Shown one piece after another: positions 1 to 12,958 of a stretch of DNA of 64,000 nt. Position 1 is the first letter of the stretch, and each line of letters starts with the position of its first letter. Source of the stretch: Piper betle (lineage: Eukaryota; Streptophyta; Magnoliopsida; Piperales; Piperaceae); assembly GCA_033002965.1 (NCBI GenBank), contig JAURVB010009608.1:62001-126000 (forward strand), given 5' to 3'. Position numbers and translations under genes: made by a program. The notes under the pieces were generated by a model. It saw nothing but the letters and a program-made list of their open reading frames with translations, was not told where the DNA came from and made no database searches.

Positions 1-1145
1 TTTGCTGCTTGTTTACAGTCTGAGCTCATAGGTAAATTATATGTCAATTCCACATTTCTACTTTCTTCTTTGTTTTCCAATGAGTTTTTGTTCATGGGCA
101 ATCATTTGTCTTTTGCCCGTTTCCACTTTGTTGTTTATTTATAATGAATGAGCGGCCTCTACTATGTTGTTCTTGTTCTGGGCCGAAACTAGGAGGAATC
201 TGCGTAGAACTCTACTAGTATTTCTGACAGTCTAATACCAGTATGTAGCAGTGATTGCTAGCCTGATGCAGTCAGAATGGGACTCGTGAGCAGTTTGGTT
301 CAAGCTCCTAATTAGACGGCAGTGGGTGGAAATTGTGGGTAAGGACAGAAGCATTGCATTGTCAAATAAGGAAGCATCAAAAGCGGACTTAGTATTAAAA
401 CAGTAAGGTGGGCAATATAAACAGAAACTACAGGGCAGTTGAATATTTTAAGTATAGCACATTGTTTATGCGGAGAACAGGCTGTTGGGGGATCCTTCTT
501 TCTTGCATAGCAGCCTAACCAAACTGTTACCCAGAAGAAAAGAAAGAGGAAAGTGGAACACAGGGGCTTTGCTCAAGGCTCCTGGTCATGATCAAGTAAT
601 CCTGATGCACCAAACAATCCAACTAAACGACTTAGTTAAATAAGTATCGGTATGTTCATCATGAGTAGTGGGGCAATATTGAGCTAATTTCATCTGAATG
701 CCTCGAGAATTAAACCCCATGTGTGCATCGGCTGCGAGATTTTTCTAAATTTTGCGAGAGATTACCAGAAACTAGTAATATGTTAATGGTGTAGGGTATG
801 ACAAAAAAAAACTCACCACCTTTTCCTCTCAAAATCTTTGTGCACCAAATCTCATTAAGAAACTCAACAAATGTGACAATTCATACAGTTATATTCCTGC
901 ACAAAGGCGAAATCACATGGGCGAAACATGCTCCTTTAGCTGGAAAGAAAATATTCGCTTGGTACCTAAAGACTTCCATAGTTTTTCACTGTACCTGCTT
1001 ATTTAAACACTCTTCCTCCCTCCTTTCTTCATCCTGTCCTACCTCCCCACCATCAACATTCTCATTTTCCCTCTTCAAGTCATTCTGTCTCACTCCCTTC
1101 TTCCGACCCAACATCAGTTTGTACTTTGTTTTCTGCTGTGACTCT
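1..1145. other. Upstream region of the GDSL gene
   Basis: No gene is recognised here. The last 150 bases or so are pyrimidine-rich and look like a 5' leader. A TATTTAAA-like motif at about 999-1006 lies roughly 145 bases before the start codon and could be a TATA element. Positions 1-40 might be the end of a gene that starts outside the window, but nothing supports that beyond a TTACAG acceptor-like string. Confidence 0.4.
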
Positions 1146-2566
1146 ATGGCTATTTCCAGAGTTATAGGAGGAGTGGCTCTTTTTTGTGTCCTTGCTGGTA
1201 TTGTTCATGGCCAGGGTCTAGTCCCGGGGCTTATGATCTTTGGTGACTCTATAGTAGATGCGGGGAACAATAACTACCTGCACACTATTGTCAAAGCAAA
1301 CTTCCCTCCTTATGGCAGGGATTTTATGAATCACCGAGCAACTGGAAGATTCTGCAATGGCAAACTTGCTTCAGACTTCACTGGTGCGGAAGTTGTTAGC
1401 TTCATGTTTTGCTGATCATGGCATTAGTTCACAATCCATCTTAACAATTTTTATGCTTGTTTTCTCAGCTGAGAACCTTGGCTTCACATCCTATCCACCA
1501 GCTTATCTCAGCAGAGAAGCTAGAGGGAAGAAACTTCTCATAGGAGCCAATTTTGCCTCTGCATCCTCTGGTTACTATGACAATACAGCAAAGCTATTTG
1601 TAAACTTCTTTTCCTGGCCTTGTCTTCCCCATTCTACGATTTGAATTCTTAATATCTAGCATCCAATTTTGTGTAGGGAGCCCTTACATTGACAGAGCAG
1701 CTAGAGAACTACAAGCAATATCAGACAAAGCTGGTGAGTGTCGCCGGTGCAGCAAACGCATCTACCATCTTATCTGGTTCTATATATCTTTTGAGTGCAG
1801 GAAGCAGTGATTTTGTTCAGAACTACTACGTCAATCCTCTACTATACGAATTCTATTCAGCAGACCAGTTCTCGGACATTCTCATCCAGTCCTTCTCTTC
1901 TTTTGTCCGAGTACGTGAACTGTTTCTCATCTTATAACGAACTGAACTTTTGAGGTAAAATTAAATGGCAAACAATCTTATTCATTGCACAGAATTTGTA
2001 CGTACTGGGGGCGAGGAAGATCGGCGTCACATCTCTTCCTCCGATTGGATGTTTGCCTGCATCGATCACTCTGTTTGGACATCATAGCAACGAATGTGTG
2101 GAAAACATGAACCGAGACGCAATCTCCTTCAACAGGAAGCTCAACTCCACTGCAATTAACTTAACTAAGAAGTTCTCCAACCTCACAATTGTGGTCTTTG
2201 ATATCTACCAGCCCCTTCTGGACATAATCAAGCATCCAACAGATAATGGTAGTCCTAGTTTTGAAGTTTCATACAATTACGTCGAGAGATTTGTTACAAT
2301 TAACTATTGATGATTGTAACATCTACCAAAAACCTTCTACCTTAAAATGATTTCATCTTATGTGTTGATCAGGTTTCTTTGAGGCTAGAAAGGCTTGTTG
2401 CGGAACAGGAACAATTGAAACTTCACTTCTCTGCAACTCCAAGTCGCCGGGGACTTGCAAAAACGCATCTACCTATGTTTTCTGGGACGGCTTTCACCCT
2501 ACCGAGGCAACGAACAAGGCCCTTGCAAATAACCTCCTTACCCAGGGCATTGCACTTGTTTCCTAA
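1146..2566 (+). CDS. GDSL esterase/lipase, secreted
   Basis: Five exons: 1146-1383, 1469-1599, 1677-1910, 1993-2248 and 2373-2566, giving 350 residues, the usual length for plant GDSL esterases. All introns are GT-AG. Residues 1-23 ([20 protein letters not shown] onward) form a signal peptide, so the product should enter the secretory pathway. Block I is [12 protein letters not shown], with Ser in GDS as the nucleophile. Block II is [11 protein letters not shown], supplying the oxyanion-hole Gly. Block III is SAGSSDF. Block V is DGFHPTE, supplying the Asp and His of the catalytic site. All four blocks are intact, so an active hydrolase of ester or lipid substrates is expected; the natural substrate cannot be read from sequence. 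The start is the first ATG followed by a signal peptide. An in-frame ATG lies upstream at 798, but the added residues are not family-like. Confidence 0.93.
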
Positions 2567-2867
2567 AAATTCTGTTCTCCTGTTCTGTATGATTATGAAT
2601 GATATGGCACACTGTTTGAGACTAGCTCATGAGTGCTATTTAATTGGTTTTCTTGTTTGGCTTTTCAAATTTTTGTTTTGTCAGTCTGCTGATTACATAT
2701 GTAATATGTTGGACTACTTAGATTGAATCAATAAAATATTATGTGCCACATTTCTTCTTCTTCTTTTTTTTCAATGTCCTTGTGTAGTTTTTGCATAAGA
2801 GGCCATGCATGGAATGCGTAGGTTGTCTCCACTGGCATGATACAAGAGCAAGGTTGTTTGCTCGCAG

Positions 2868-2911
<44 letters not shown>

Positions 2912-3807
2912 GCATCCACAGGCATAATTCACTCACGAATGAGACACAACGCTTGATGGGTAACCCGTTATTCTTGTTAGTTTTGTTATGATGTTCAATT
3001 TGAAGTCAATAAACATATATTAAATGAAATTAGTTTATTTTATAATTGATTTTAATTCAGCAATAAAAAGAGTCATTTTAGTAAGTTATGATGGTGATTA
3101 ATTATCTGATGTGGTATACTTTGGACTTTGGAGTGAAGAAACAAGTCTGGAAAAAATCCTAAATTTGTTAAAAGATTTAGACCCTGATTAGAAATTCACA
3201 TATACACCTGGCCTCGTTAGGACTGGACTTGTCAAACTGTGGACATGGAGCCTTGAATTCGTAAAACATTTAGAGAAAATTGGCGGGGGAGTACTGCAAT
3301 ATTTCGAGATAACTACGAAAATGCCATTGCTCGAAATTGCTAGGACAGCATTTTTTGAAGAATTTAAGCCATGTTTATCTCTCAATTTTTCCCTTCTATA
3401 AATTAGTAACAATACATGTAACGAAGAAAGATTCTTCTTCTAGCCTTTCCTCTTCTCTATTTGTAAGTTTTTGTTCTCTTTTTATTATGATTTAGTGGCC
3501 GGCAGAGATTTGCTATTAGTGGGTGGCGATTGTATTTTCTTAATTCAAGAATAGATTTATTCATGTGAGACATTTCGTTTTTATTCGATATTACTGTGTT
3601 TTCCTTTTGAATTTGATGAAAATTATTCGGGGTATGAGTTCAGCCTTGTTTTTCTTGTAAGTGAGCTTTTACCCCGGGCTCTCAACAGAACCTCTGTAAA
3701 TGTATTTTACATAACGGCGATTCTTTCTGAAGCAAAACTGTTTTTGAGATGGAAATGACTCGTGGCGCTGCCATGCAGAAGCTTAGTAGTAACACAACCT
3801 TGACACC
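2567..3807. other. Intergenic, GDSL to GT47
   Basis: This holds the GDSL 3' untranslated region with an AATAAA at about 2731, a TA microsatellite and AT-rich DNA. The last 150 bases are the probable GT47 leader. No further gene is seen. Confidence 0.5.
2872..2909. repeat. (TA)n microsatellite
   Basis: About 19 uninterrupted TA units. Unlike most other TA tracts in the window, it has no GC-rich element next to it. Confidence 0.95.
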
Positions 3808-3903
3808 ATGCTGGTATTTGCCAAGCTTTTAAGTTTGAGTATCCCTCCTCCAACATTTCTTTATAATAATTTAGAGGGTGCTCGTACGGAGACTCTTGAA
3901 GAA

Positions 3904-6900
3904 ATGAAGAAGTTGGTAGCACAGCTTTGCTCAACTTATTCCCCGATTGGTCCAGTGATTTTGGTGTCCATTTCTGTGCTTCTACTAGCCCATAGTCCTC
4001 GATTATGGTTTGCATCTCCTCCTACTATGGTCGGTGAAAATGGCAGCTCCTTGAGCGGGATCATGTCTCATGATTTGCATTTAGCAGGGGAGGGTGCTCC
4101 AGCACAAGCTCCTACCATTTCAACTTTTTCAGATTACTCTTATGCAGCTGCAGAACCACCATCAGACGTCATCCTTCTTGGTCAGGTATTTGCTCCAACA
4201 TTTTTCAGCTCTTCTTCGAATCTTGCACTTTATATTTATTTTTTGTATGAATGATGTAGTCCATAGATATTTTCAATCTGTAACGACAAATATGTAGGAG
4301 AAGAATCAGATAGAACATGAATCAAATAGCAGTCAATCAAGCAACAATACATCTGAAACGGAGAAGCCCAAAACAAGAGGGGAGGTCAGTGCGATTAACA
4401 ACACTACCAAACAAGACGAAAAGTCCAACACCCCCAAAATTAATATTAGAGAAGAAAATCAAGGCAATAATGGAGCTTCTCAAAGTGGCAAGCACAAGAT
4501 TATAAACACAAGATCAACTTTCAATGCCACAGTAAAACAGAGGAAGGATAACAAAAGGGTAAGCGTAGAAGCAGAGATGGAGCGAGCCAGGGCCGCCATT
4601 AGAGAAGCAGCAATGTCCGGCAATCGAACATCCCCTTTGCCGGACCCAGACTATGTGCCGCTTGGTCCCGTCTATCGCCATGCTTATGCTTTTCACAGGT
4701 ATGATGCTCATCATCTTGACAACTTTGTCCTCATTTTCTTTCCATGTGTCTTGCATGCAAATACAACCCCTCCACTGCTAATAGCATTTTTGGTTGTGAA
4801 GAATTAATTAAAACAGGTTAGAAGGTGTATTTGCATCGAAGCAAGTTTGTTCCTCTCACAATCAGGGAAAGATTTAGGTTCCACAATCTACATTCCCGAG
4901 CCAAAGCACCAAACCCTTCTCTTCTTTTCTCAACGTCCTCCACCAAAATTGAAGTGACGTGACTTCTATTAAGATGTCTTATTTATAAAAAATAATAAGA
5001 TCTAACTAGAACATGTTCTTTTTTTTTAAAAAAGGCATATTTATATTAGGGTGATATAAGTAATTCTAATAATAATAAATTTTTAATTAATTTGAGCTTC
5101 TCCCTAAATATTGAGCATTTAATAAAATAACGTCCAACAGGTTGAAGAAGTAGGATGCTAATTAATAAACTGTTAAGCTAGTTTAACCATAAAGCTTCTC
5201 GGTGTGGCATTGATGTCCAGTAATTGTAAGTTGTCTAGCTGTGCGGAAGGCTCGGTAATCACCTTGAGATCTGTGGTATAGAGTCAACATCTGCTCGTGT
5301 CAAATGAGCTTGATTTATAATAAAGCAAGGGTGGCCTGAGCATAAAAACTAATTTAGAACTTGGAAGTCTTTTGTGCTTGTCCTTGAATTTGCCATTTCA
5401 CTGCATTCAAGGAGCCGACTTGAGATCATATATGTATAGAATCGAATTGTTAACAGCGCCTAACTTTGACTGGGTATCTTTGATATCGTAGGAGTTACTT
5501 GGAAATGGAGAAAATTTTCAAGGTATATGTGTACGGTGAAGGCAAAACCCCCATGTTCCATGATGGTCCGGTCTGGGGAATTTATTCGTCGGAGGGTTTG
5601 CTCATTCGGGCCATGGAGAATCGGAATTGGTTCCGAACAATGGATCCTAATGAAGCTCATGTATATTTTCTCCCTTTCAGTATACTTAAAATGATTGACA
5701 TTTTATACAAACCCAAAACCTATGACACCAGGAAGGTGGAACAGACTGTTAGAGACTATGTTGGCACCATTGCTGGAATCTATCCTTACTGGAACAGCAG
5801 CCTTGGTGCTGATCATGTAATGCTTTCCTGCCATGACTGGGTTAGTAGTTTTGGCCACTGTCATTAAATTTGCAATTTAGCTTATTCTCATTGATCATCT
5901 CGTTTAACTGATGAATGACCTAATGAAGGGGACCTGTGATGTAAGTAACTTAATCAGTCTTCTCATTTTTAAGAAGTTTACAAAAAATTGCATCAGCCTG
6001 ACATTTTTAAAAGATTAGATCCAATGATAGATATATTAGTATTAAGTAATTATTAGTGTTGACTCAGATGGCCCGGCCAGCTGGTTAGTGATATTTTAGA
6101 AGTTTAACAATATAAGCTTCGATCCACATTCTTTGCTGATAGAATAAAGATGTATCTTAAAGCTCCCAATTAAATTAAACAATTGAAATTATGTTTGCTA
6201 TATTAATAATAATGCCTTTGAATTGATCTCATATCTTATTTCATAATATTTAATATTTTTTTAAAGAGTCTGAACTTAAGTAGTGATATTTTAGAATTTT
6301 TAGGTCACCAGCTTATTTACACTACAGGTAAAATAGTGACAAAATTGATGTAAATTTAGGGTCCTTGTTGTGAGGGTTAAAATTAGCACTGATTAAGTAC
6401 AGTAGACGGTTACCTAATTTTAGCCCCTTAATTTGATTCATCTGTTGGTTCATCTAGCTAATTGTTCACATACAGGGTCCAGACATATCAGAGAAAGTTC
6501 CTAATCTATATAACAACTCCATTCGAGTTCTATGCAATGCCAACAGCTCCGAAGGATTTATGCCGTCAAAAGATGCGGCTCTTCCTGAAATCAATACACA
6601 AAAACGCAAGACCAGAGGCCCCAAAGGCCGACCGACGTCTCCTTCACGCCGTTCGGTTCTTGGCTTTTTCGCTGGAAGATTACACGGCCCGTTTCGGAAA
6701 GTACTGCTTAATCACTGGAAAAACAAAGACAGTGATCTCCAGATATATGAGTCTCTACCTAAACATGTTAACTATCAAACGATGATGAGGAGTAGCAGAT
6801 TTTGCATTTGCCCGAGTGGCTATGAAGTGGCTAGCCCAAGAATTGTCGAGGCAATCCTTGCCGAGTGTGTTCCGGTGCTTATCTCGGAGTATTATGTTGT

Positions 6901-7168
6901 TCCTTTTAGTGATGCTCTGGATTGGAAATCCTTCTCTGTTTCAATCCGAGTGAAGGACATTCCGGAGCTGAAAAATATATTGGCAAGCATCTCATGGAGT
7001 CACTACATAAGAATGAGGAGACGAGTTAAACAGGTGCAGAGACATTTCGTTGTGAATAATCCTCCAAGAAGGTATGATTTGTTCCACATGATTCTCCATT
7101 CGATCTGGTTGAGAAGATTGAATGTTGGACATCGGCCAGAAGAAAACATCATTGACATTTTCCAATAA
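3904..7168 (+). CDS. GT47 exostosin-family glycosyltransferase, copy A
   Basis: Four exons: 3904-4185, 4298-4698, 5492-5840 and 6476-7168, giving 574 residues. An in-frame ATG at 3808 would add 32 residues. I prefer 3904 because it puts the hydrophobic PIGPVILVSISVLLLA near residues 14-29, as in a type II Golgi anchor. A low-complexity Asn/Ser/Lys stem follows (exon 2), then MERARAAIREA and the exostosin domain. Family motifs visible are EMEKIFKVYVYGEG, MFHDGP, VYFLPFS, GADHVMLSCHDW, GFFAGRLHGP, FCICPSGYEVASPRIVEAI and ECVPVLISEYYVVPFSDAL. The family builds plant cell-wall polysaccharides from nucleotide sugars in the Golgi; the polymer made cannot be predicted. The reading frame is intact, in contrast to the second copy at 18.3 kb. 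Confidence 0.9.
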
Positions 7169-7431
7169 ATTATTACAAAAGTTACCATTTTATTTTATGA
7201 CCTTTTCTAAGTTCTAACAGCAATTATCTGGTTTTTTGAGCGGTATATACATTACTAAAGGCTACATAATTCAATAACCACCTTTGAAACATTCGAAGAG
7301 ACGTGTCTTCTCTTGTCAACATAAATAATTAATTGCTTCCAAATAATACAATGCAGCGGTTACCTTGTCTTTTCGCGCGCTGTTTTTGCATCTTCGTTCG
7401 GCATGCAGATCATGTTATTGGCATTGGCTAT

Positions 7432-7436
<5 letters not shown>

Positions 7437-7465
<29 letters not shown>
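7437..7465. repeat. (TA)n tract, left flank of element C
   Basis: A TA microsatellite directly abutting the GGGGTTGGGT terminus of the GC-rich element at 7466. Confidence 0.9.
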
Positions 7466-7467
<2 letters not shown>

Positions 7468-8129
7468 GGTTGGGTAACCTAGGGGCGACCCCTGAAAATT
7501 TTCCTAGGGTCGCCCCGAATCTGGACCGTCCGATCATAAGGACGGTTCGGATCCTTTCCTCTCAAAACCCTAACCCTTCCCCTCTTCCTATGCGCCGCCG
7601 TCACCGGGCCGTTGTTGCCGCCACCACGCGACCCCGCCCTTGCCGCCACCGTCGCCACCATCGCTCGCCGCCGTCCAAGGGCGTGGGCGCGGCAAGGAGG
7701 AACGGCGGCGGCGCGTCGGGCCCGTTGTCGCCGCATTGCCGCGCGACCCCGCCACCATCGCTCGCCGTCGCCTCCTCGTGCCCCCACACTAGGGACCCTC
7801 GTGCCCCGTCCGCGGGCGTGGATGCGGCAAGGAGGAACGATAGCGACGTGTCGACAACGGGCCCGATGAACCGCCACCGTTCCTCCTCGCCGTGCCCACG
7901 CCCGCGGATGGGGGCCCGAGGGTCCCCAGCATGGGGGCACGAGGAGGCGACGGCGAGCGACGGTGGCGGCGGGGCGGGGTCACGCGGCGGCGGCGACCAC
8001 GGCCCGGCGGCGGCGGCACATGGGAGGAGGGGAGGGGTTAGGGTTTTAAAAAGAAGAGATCTGGACTGTCCTTATGATCAGACGGTCCAAATTTGGGGCG
8101 ACCTCAGGAAAACCCTTAGGTTACCCAAC

Positions 8130-8132
<3 letters not shown>
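7466..8132. mobile_element. Foldback element C between two (TA)n tracts
   Basis: A 667-base GC-rich block that starts with GGGGTTGGGTAACCTA and ends with the inverse TAGGTTACCCAACCCC. (TA)n lies on both sides. The inverted repeat continues through nearly the whole element. The left arm (GAACCGTCC, telomere-like AAACCCTAACCCT, CGCTCGCCGTCGCCTCC, GGCAAGGAGGAACG) reads back in reverse complement on the right. The left arm holds an extra tandem copy of about 110 bases. A perfect terminal hairpin with 10-base stems lies at 7482-7516. There is no transposase; the long Arg/Pro/Gly-rich ORFs in several frames come from GC-rich repeats. This looks like a non-autonomous foldback or long-TIR DNA element. 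Confidence 0.8.

Positions 8133-8184
<52 letters not shown>
8133..8184. repeat. (TA)n tract, right flank of element C
   Basis: About 25 TA units directly abutting the ACCCAACCCC terminus of element C. The element appears to have inserted into, or duplicated, a TA microsatellite. Confidence 0.92.
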
Positions 8185-8186
<2 letters not shown>

Positions 8187-9322
8187 CCTTGGTTTTTGTC
8201 TCTTCTGCAACTTGAAACTTGAATATTGCATCGAAGGATGTTTCCACCTTTGACGTCACTAAGCTTCCAAAGTCAGCATTCGTCTCCCACCCTATTAAAT
8301 GTTTTTATCGAGGTAAGTTTATTATTTTAAAATATAAGGGTCCGCTTATTTATAATTCTCCGGTTAATCGTTGGGATTGAGGCCTTCTAACAGATTATTT
8401 TTCAGGATGAACTGTGATGTCTATGAAAATGCCATGGCGCTTCGCCTCTCTGACAGCGAATAAGGTGGTGGGCTAACGACTGTAATGAACTTATGATAAA
8501 TAGATGAATGTAACTTCGTTTTCTTCATCCATCAAAGACAAAACATCACTGCTTTGGAAAAATAAAAAGGAAAGATCGCCAATTTGGACAAGATCTATGA
8601 TCAGTCCAGCAGGCGGGCCAGTTATGCTGCTACTGGATAAAAATACAAGACTTGACGCGTCTTGTTACGTGGACCTTTTTGGTTCTCTTTTATTTGAGTT
8701 ATTGACCATTTCAAACAAACTGTTCACTTATTATATTTAATTTCTGGGGGAGATGGGAGCACCAAATGATGTCATTAAATATAGTTGAAAGCAAATATTA
8801 AAGCTAGCTCATCATTCATTAATTAATAGTGCCTGCGCTTTGTCTTCGTACCATCCTCCTACATTAAATGTCAACAGCCATGCGTTGATCAAAGGAGTAT
8901 CGTAATTAATCCAGTTTTAATTGGCTATTACATAAAGAGGTAGAAGATATACTTTTGTATCAGAGTTCTTAGTTGCCCCATCTCCCCGCATTTGACTGTG
9001 TAGCAGCAGTTTGGGACCTAGCTAGCAGTTTTAATTGACGAAGACAACAACAAAGGTTAGAAGAAAACTTGTGGCATCCACCGGATGGGAGTTTGTGTTG
9101 GTGTGAACCCAATTGAACGGTCCAACTTCATATTCACATTCGACACACAAGAACAGGATTAAAAACTTTGGCGTTTCAAAAAAAAAAAAAACAGGATTGG
9201 AACACCGACGTTGCCTGATTCTTGGCATGCCTTTAGTGTGTGTTTTTTAATACCTTCGTATTTTTCCGTATTTTTATTTATCATATTTTGACTTGTCTAT
9301 GTCAGTGTGTACGAGGGGTTCC
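8185..9322. other. Intergenic, GT47 to ALDH
   Basis: No convincing gene. It contains short random ORFs and an A-homopolymer near 9180. The last few hundred bases should hold the ALDH promoter. Confidence 0.5.
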
Positions 9323-9330
9323 TATATATT
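9323..9330 (+). promoter_or_regulatory. Probable TATA box of the ALDH gene
   Basis: TATATATT lies 98-105 bases before the ALDH start codon at 9428, which leaves a leader of normal plant length. The call rests on motif and spacing only. Confidence 0.5.
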
Positions 9331-9427
9331 AGCAGAGAGTCAAGAAATTAAAGCGGAGCTTTATTTAGAGGAGGTGGGAATTGGTTATTATCCCTTTCTC
9401 TCCATCTTTGGCCTCTGCCACCCTTCG

Positions 9428-12400
9428 ATGGCTGCTATCTCTAATGGAAGTGGAAAGGAACATGTGAAGGTGCCGGAGATAAAGTTCACAAAGCTCTTCA
9501 TCAATGGCCAGTTTGTCGACTCTGTCTCAGGTTTTCCATTTCCACTGCTTCTGCTAGGCTGGTTACTGTTTATGTGTTGTTAGCTGATTATAATCCTTCG
9601 AAACTAAAACTTTGATATCTCTGTTTGTCATAATTTGAAAGGGAAAACGTTTGAAACGATCGACCCGAGTAACGGGGAGGTGATCGCAAGAGTTGCCGAG
9701 GGAGATAAGGCAGATGTGGATTTGGCGGTGGAAGCAGCTAGAGAAGCATTTGACCATGGCAAGTGGCCAAGGATGTCCGGATTTGTAAGTAGCCTTTGTT
9801 TTCTTGAAGTACCCGTTCATTCCCATTTCAATTCATCATCGCCAAAGACTTCATATTCTTGCCTCGATTGAGCCATGTTAGATTCTCCGGTTCCACGTTC
9901 TTTCTTCCTCTTAAGTATTTCAATTATTATTACGTACTGATTTCTTTCTTGGGTTAATCATAAAATGATCCGCAATCCATTTAATGACTCGGACGGGTAC
10001 TCTTTTTTCTTCTTTCGGCGTCAACGGAGCCTGCTTGCTCTTGTTTTCATGGAAACTTCGTTCGTTTCATCAAATCATGACCTCAATTCAAGGGAAACAC
10101 GATAAGTTGCCAATTGCCCCCATGCAATAAATTTAGTCACTTTGAGAAAAAAATAAAAAAGCAATCACTTGCAATCGAAAATATCTTTGGCCTTTTTAAT
10201 ATGTGGGCCTTTCTCTATACTCTTCCTGTTGATTTTTGTATAGAAGTGGTCCAAATTGAACCTGGCTCCTCTTGAGAGATACCCGATGGTACTTCTCCAC
10301 AGTCGATCATCCAAAACAACGATGCCATCTACGTCGCTCTCAGAAAGGGCCGAAATTTTTGCGACATGTCCTCTTGTGCCTAGCAACATGAGTAACATGT
10401 CAAAGTTCAACAGTGCAGCAATTTTATTTTCGGAGCCTTGTCCGATATAGTAAGAGTAAAGTGGTAAGAATAGAGGTCTCGCTGTTCGAACCGTGGAACC
10501 AGACAAGCTGTGCTGTGGTGGACGGGGATTTTTTTATAGAGCCTTCGGATTATTTATTGTGTTTTTGAGACTCTGGCCGAGTCCAAGCAGTTAATTAAAT
10601 CTTCCAAATGTATATATTTGGAACATTAAAAGGAGAAGAAAATAATAGTTTTAGACATGCTGCTAAATTTTATTAATTTGGAGTGTTTTTCGTTGAGAAT
10701 AATTATACTCCAATATGTGTTAGAATCTTAATAAATATTAAGAATTGAGGTGCTTAAGTGGCTAGTTAATCATTTTGTATAAGGGATGAACTTTTTAATA
10801 GTATTACAGTGTCAAGTCTATTTATTCTAAATTTCTAACTTATAGGTCCACACGCTGATAAGGTCAATAATAGTATATATGTTTTATAAAGCTCAAAGTG
10901 ATAAGCTTAATTAGTATAAATAAAGACTACTTGTTTAAGTGTTTAACTCCCTTACCAATACGGTGGTGATAGAGTGTTAAGAATACTTTCATTGAAAATA
11001 AAATAAATTAGAATTTTAGTAAATACTAAATATTGGAACTAATTAAGTGACTAACTAGTCATTTCGGATAGGTTCCCGTTATCTTATTCTTCGCGTTTTG
11101 ATTTTGTAAATTCACATAAAAAAGCTTTCTTCCAACGGTGGACTAATTTAATTAAGCGGTTTGATGGTGATTTAACCAGGAGAGGGGCAGGATAATGATG
11201 AAATTAGCTGACTTAATAGACGAGCATGCGGAGGAGTTGGCGGCTTTGGACTGTGTGGACGGCGGCAAGCTCTTCGAATGGGGCAAGGCCGTGGACATCC
11301 CGTCGGTGGCCAACAACCTCCGCTATTTTGCTGGTGCCGCTGACAAGATCCACGGCGAGACGCTAAAGATGGCTCGGCCAATGCAAGCGTACACCCTGCG
11401 AGAGCCCATTGGGGTGGTCGGCCACATTATACCATGGAACTATCCCTCCACCATGTTCTTCGTCAAGGCCAGCCCTGCCCTCGCCGCCGGCTGCACCATG
11501 GTCATCAAGCCCGCCGAGCAGACGCCGCTGTCTGCCCTCTACTATGCCCACCTTGCCAAGATGGTTGGTTGCACTGAATATCCTACATTGCGCTAACTTG
11601 CTGGCTTGTAGCTGATTGCTCTGTTTATTTTGACAGGCAGGCATACCGGATGGGGTTTTGAATGTGGTTACTGGGTTTGGGAAGACTGCTGGAGCTGCTA
11701 TTAGCTCACATATGGACATTGACAAGGTAGCAAATCAACCACTTTAATGTAAGCAATTCGTTTTTCTTTTTTTACTGGAATAGTAGGAAGTAACTGCCGG
11801 CGGGCTCTGTTTGCAGGTCAGCTTCACAGGCTCAACCGAGGTTGGGCGTTTGATCATGCAAGCAGCAGCAGCAAGCAATTTGAAGAGAGTGACGCTTGAA
11901 TTGGGCGGCAAATCGCCATTAATTATATTCAATGATGCAGATGTAGATGTCGCAGTAGAATTAGCGCGGTTAGCCATCTTTCATAACAAGGTGACCATTG
12001 TTAAGCGTTGTTCTTATTGTGGTAGTTGGTAGCTAGCAGTGCCCATGCATGTAAATTGGTAGCCTAACTCATGTGTTGTGTTGAAATGGTAGGGTGAGAT
12101 TTGCGTTGCGGGCTCTCGTGTTTACGTACAAGAAGGCATCTATGACGAGTTTGTGAAGAAATCTGTAGAGAAAGCAAGGAGTTGGAAGGTGGGGGATCCA
12201 TTTGATCCCTCGGTGCAGCAAGGACCACAGGTCTGCTATGTTCTTGCATAATCATGACATACAACCAACAATATTATGACTGTATTATGTGTGATATTTT
12301 GTATTAGGTTGACAAGCGCCAATTTGAGAGAGTTCTGTCCTACATTGAGCATGGAAAGAAAGAGGGGGCAACACTGTTGACAGGTGGGAAATCCATGGGT

Positions 12401-12958
12401 GAAAAGGGCTATTTCATTGAGCCCACGATTTTCGCAGATGTTAGGGTATATGACTATATCTTCTATCTTTAGTACTCACAAAATAAAATAGATCCAGAGC
12501 TTTTCTAAGTAAATTCGATTTAATACGACTACGCTTGCAGGAGGATATGTTGATAGCAAGAGATGAAATTTTCGGACCTGTAATGTGTCTTGCAAAATTC
12601 AAGTAACACCCAATATTCAGAAACTCTTTAATCAAACACCTAGATTGTAATGTAGTGACCGAGTATATCATTTTTGCAATGCAGGAGCGTTGAGGAGGCG
12701 ATTGAGAAAGCGAACAAGACGAGATACGGTCTAGCAGCAGGAATTGTGACCAAGGACATAAACGTCGCCAACAGGGTATCAAGATCCATCAAAGCTGGAA
12801 TTATTTGGATCAACTGCTACTTTGCTTTTGATAACGATTGCCCATTTGGTGGATTTAAGATGAGCGGATTTGGGAAGGATACCGGCCTTGACGCCCTGGA
12901 CAGCTATCTCCAAACCAAGTCCGTTGTAACTCCTCTTGTCGATACCCCTTGGCTTTGA
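9428..12958 (+). CDS. Aldehyde dehydrogenase, ALDH2C4 (REF1)-like
   Basis: Nine exons: 9428-9530, 9642-9784, 11180-11563, 11637-11726, 11817-11990, 12093-12230, 12308-12445, 12541-12602 and 12685-12958, giving 501 residues. This is the usual length for cytosolic family-2 enzymes. There is no mitochondrial or plastid targeting sequence before [20 protein letters not shown]. Functional motifs are complete: [17 protein letters not shown] (cofactor Lys), FTGSTEVGR (NAD-binding), LELGGKSP (general-base Glu), [11 protein letters not shown] (catalytic Cys) and EIFGPV. The GE-[IV]-C context is typical of the plant ALDH2C group. That group includes the enzyme oxidising coniferaldehyde and sinapaldehyde to ferulic and sinapic acids with NAD(P). 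The substrate here is inferred by family. Intron 2 is long (1.4 kb). A decayed inverted copy lies at 23.8-25.8 kb. Confidence 0.93.

Noticed and set aside
798..1145. N-terminal extension of the GDSL protein from the ATG at 798
   Set aside because: It would precede a clean signal peptide with 116 unrelated residues, and the region looks like promoter and leader.
7365..8222. Long Arg/Pro-rich ORFs on both strands in element C
   Set aside because: They arise from GC-rich inverted repeats, run into the (TA)n tract as Tyr-Ile repeats and show no domain.
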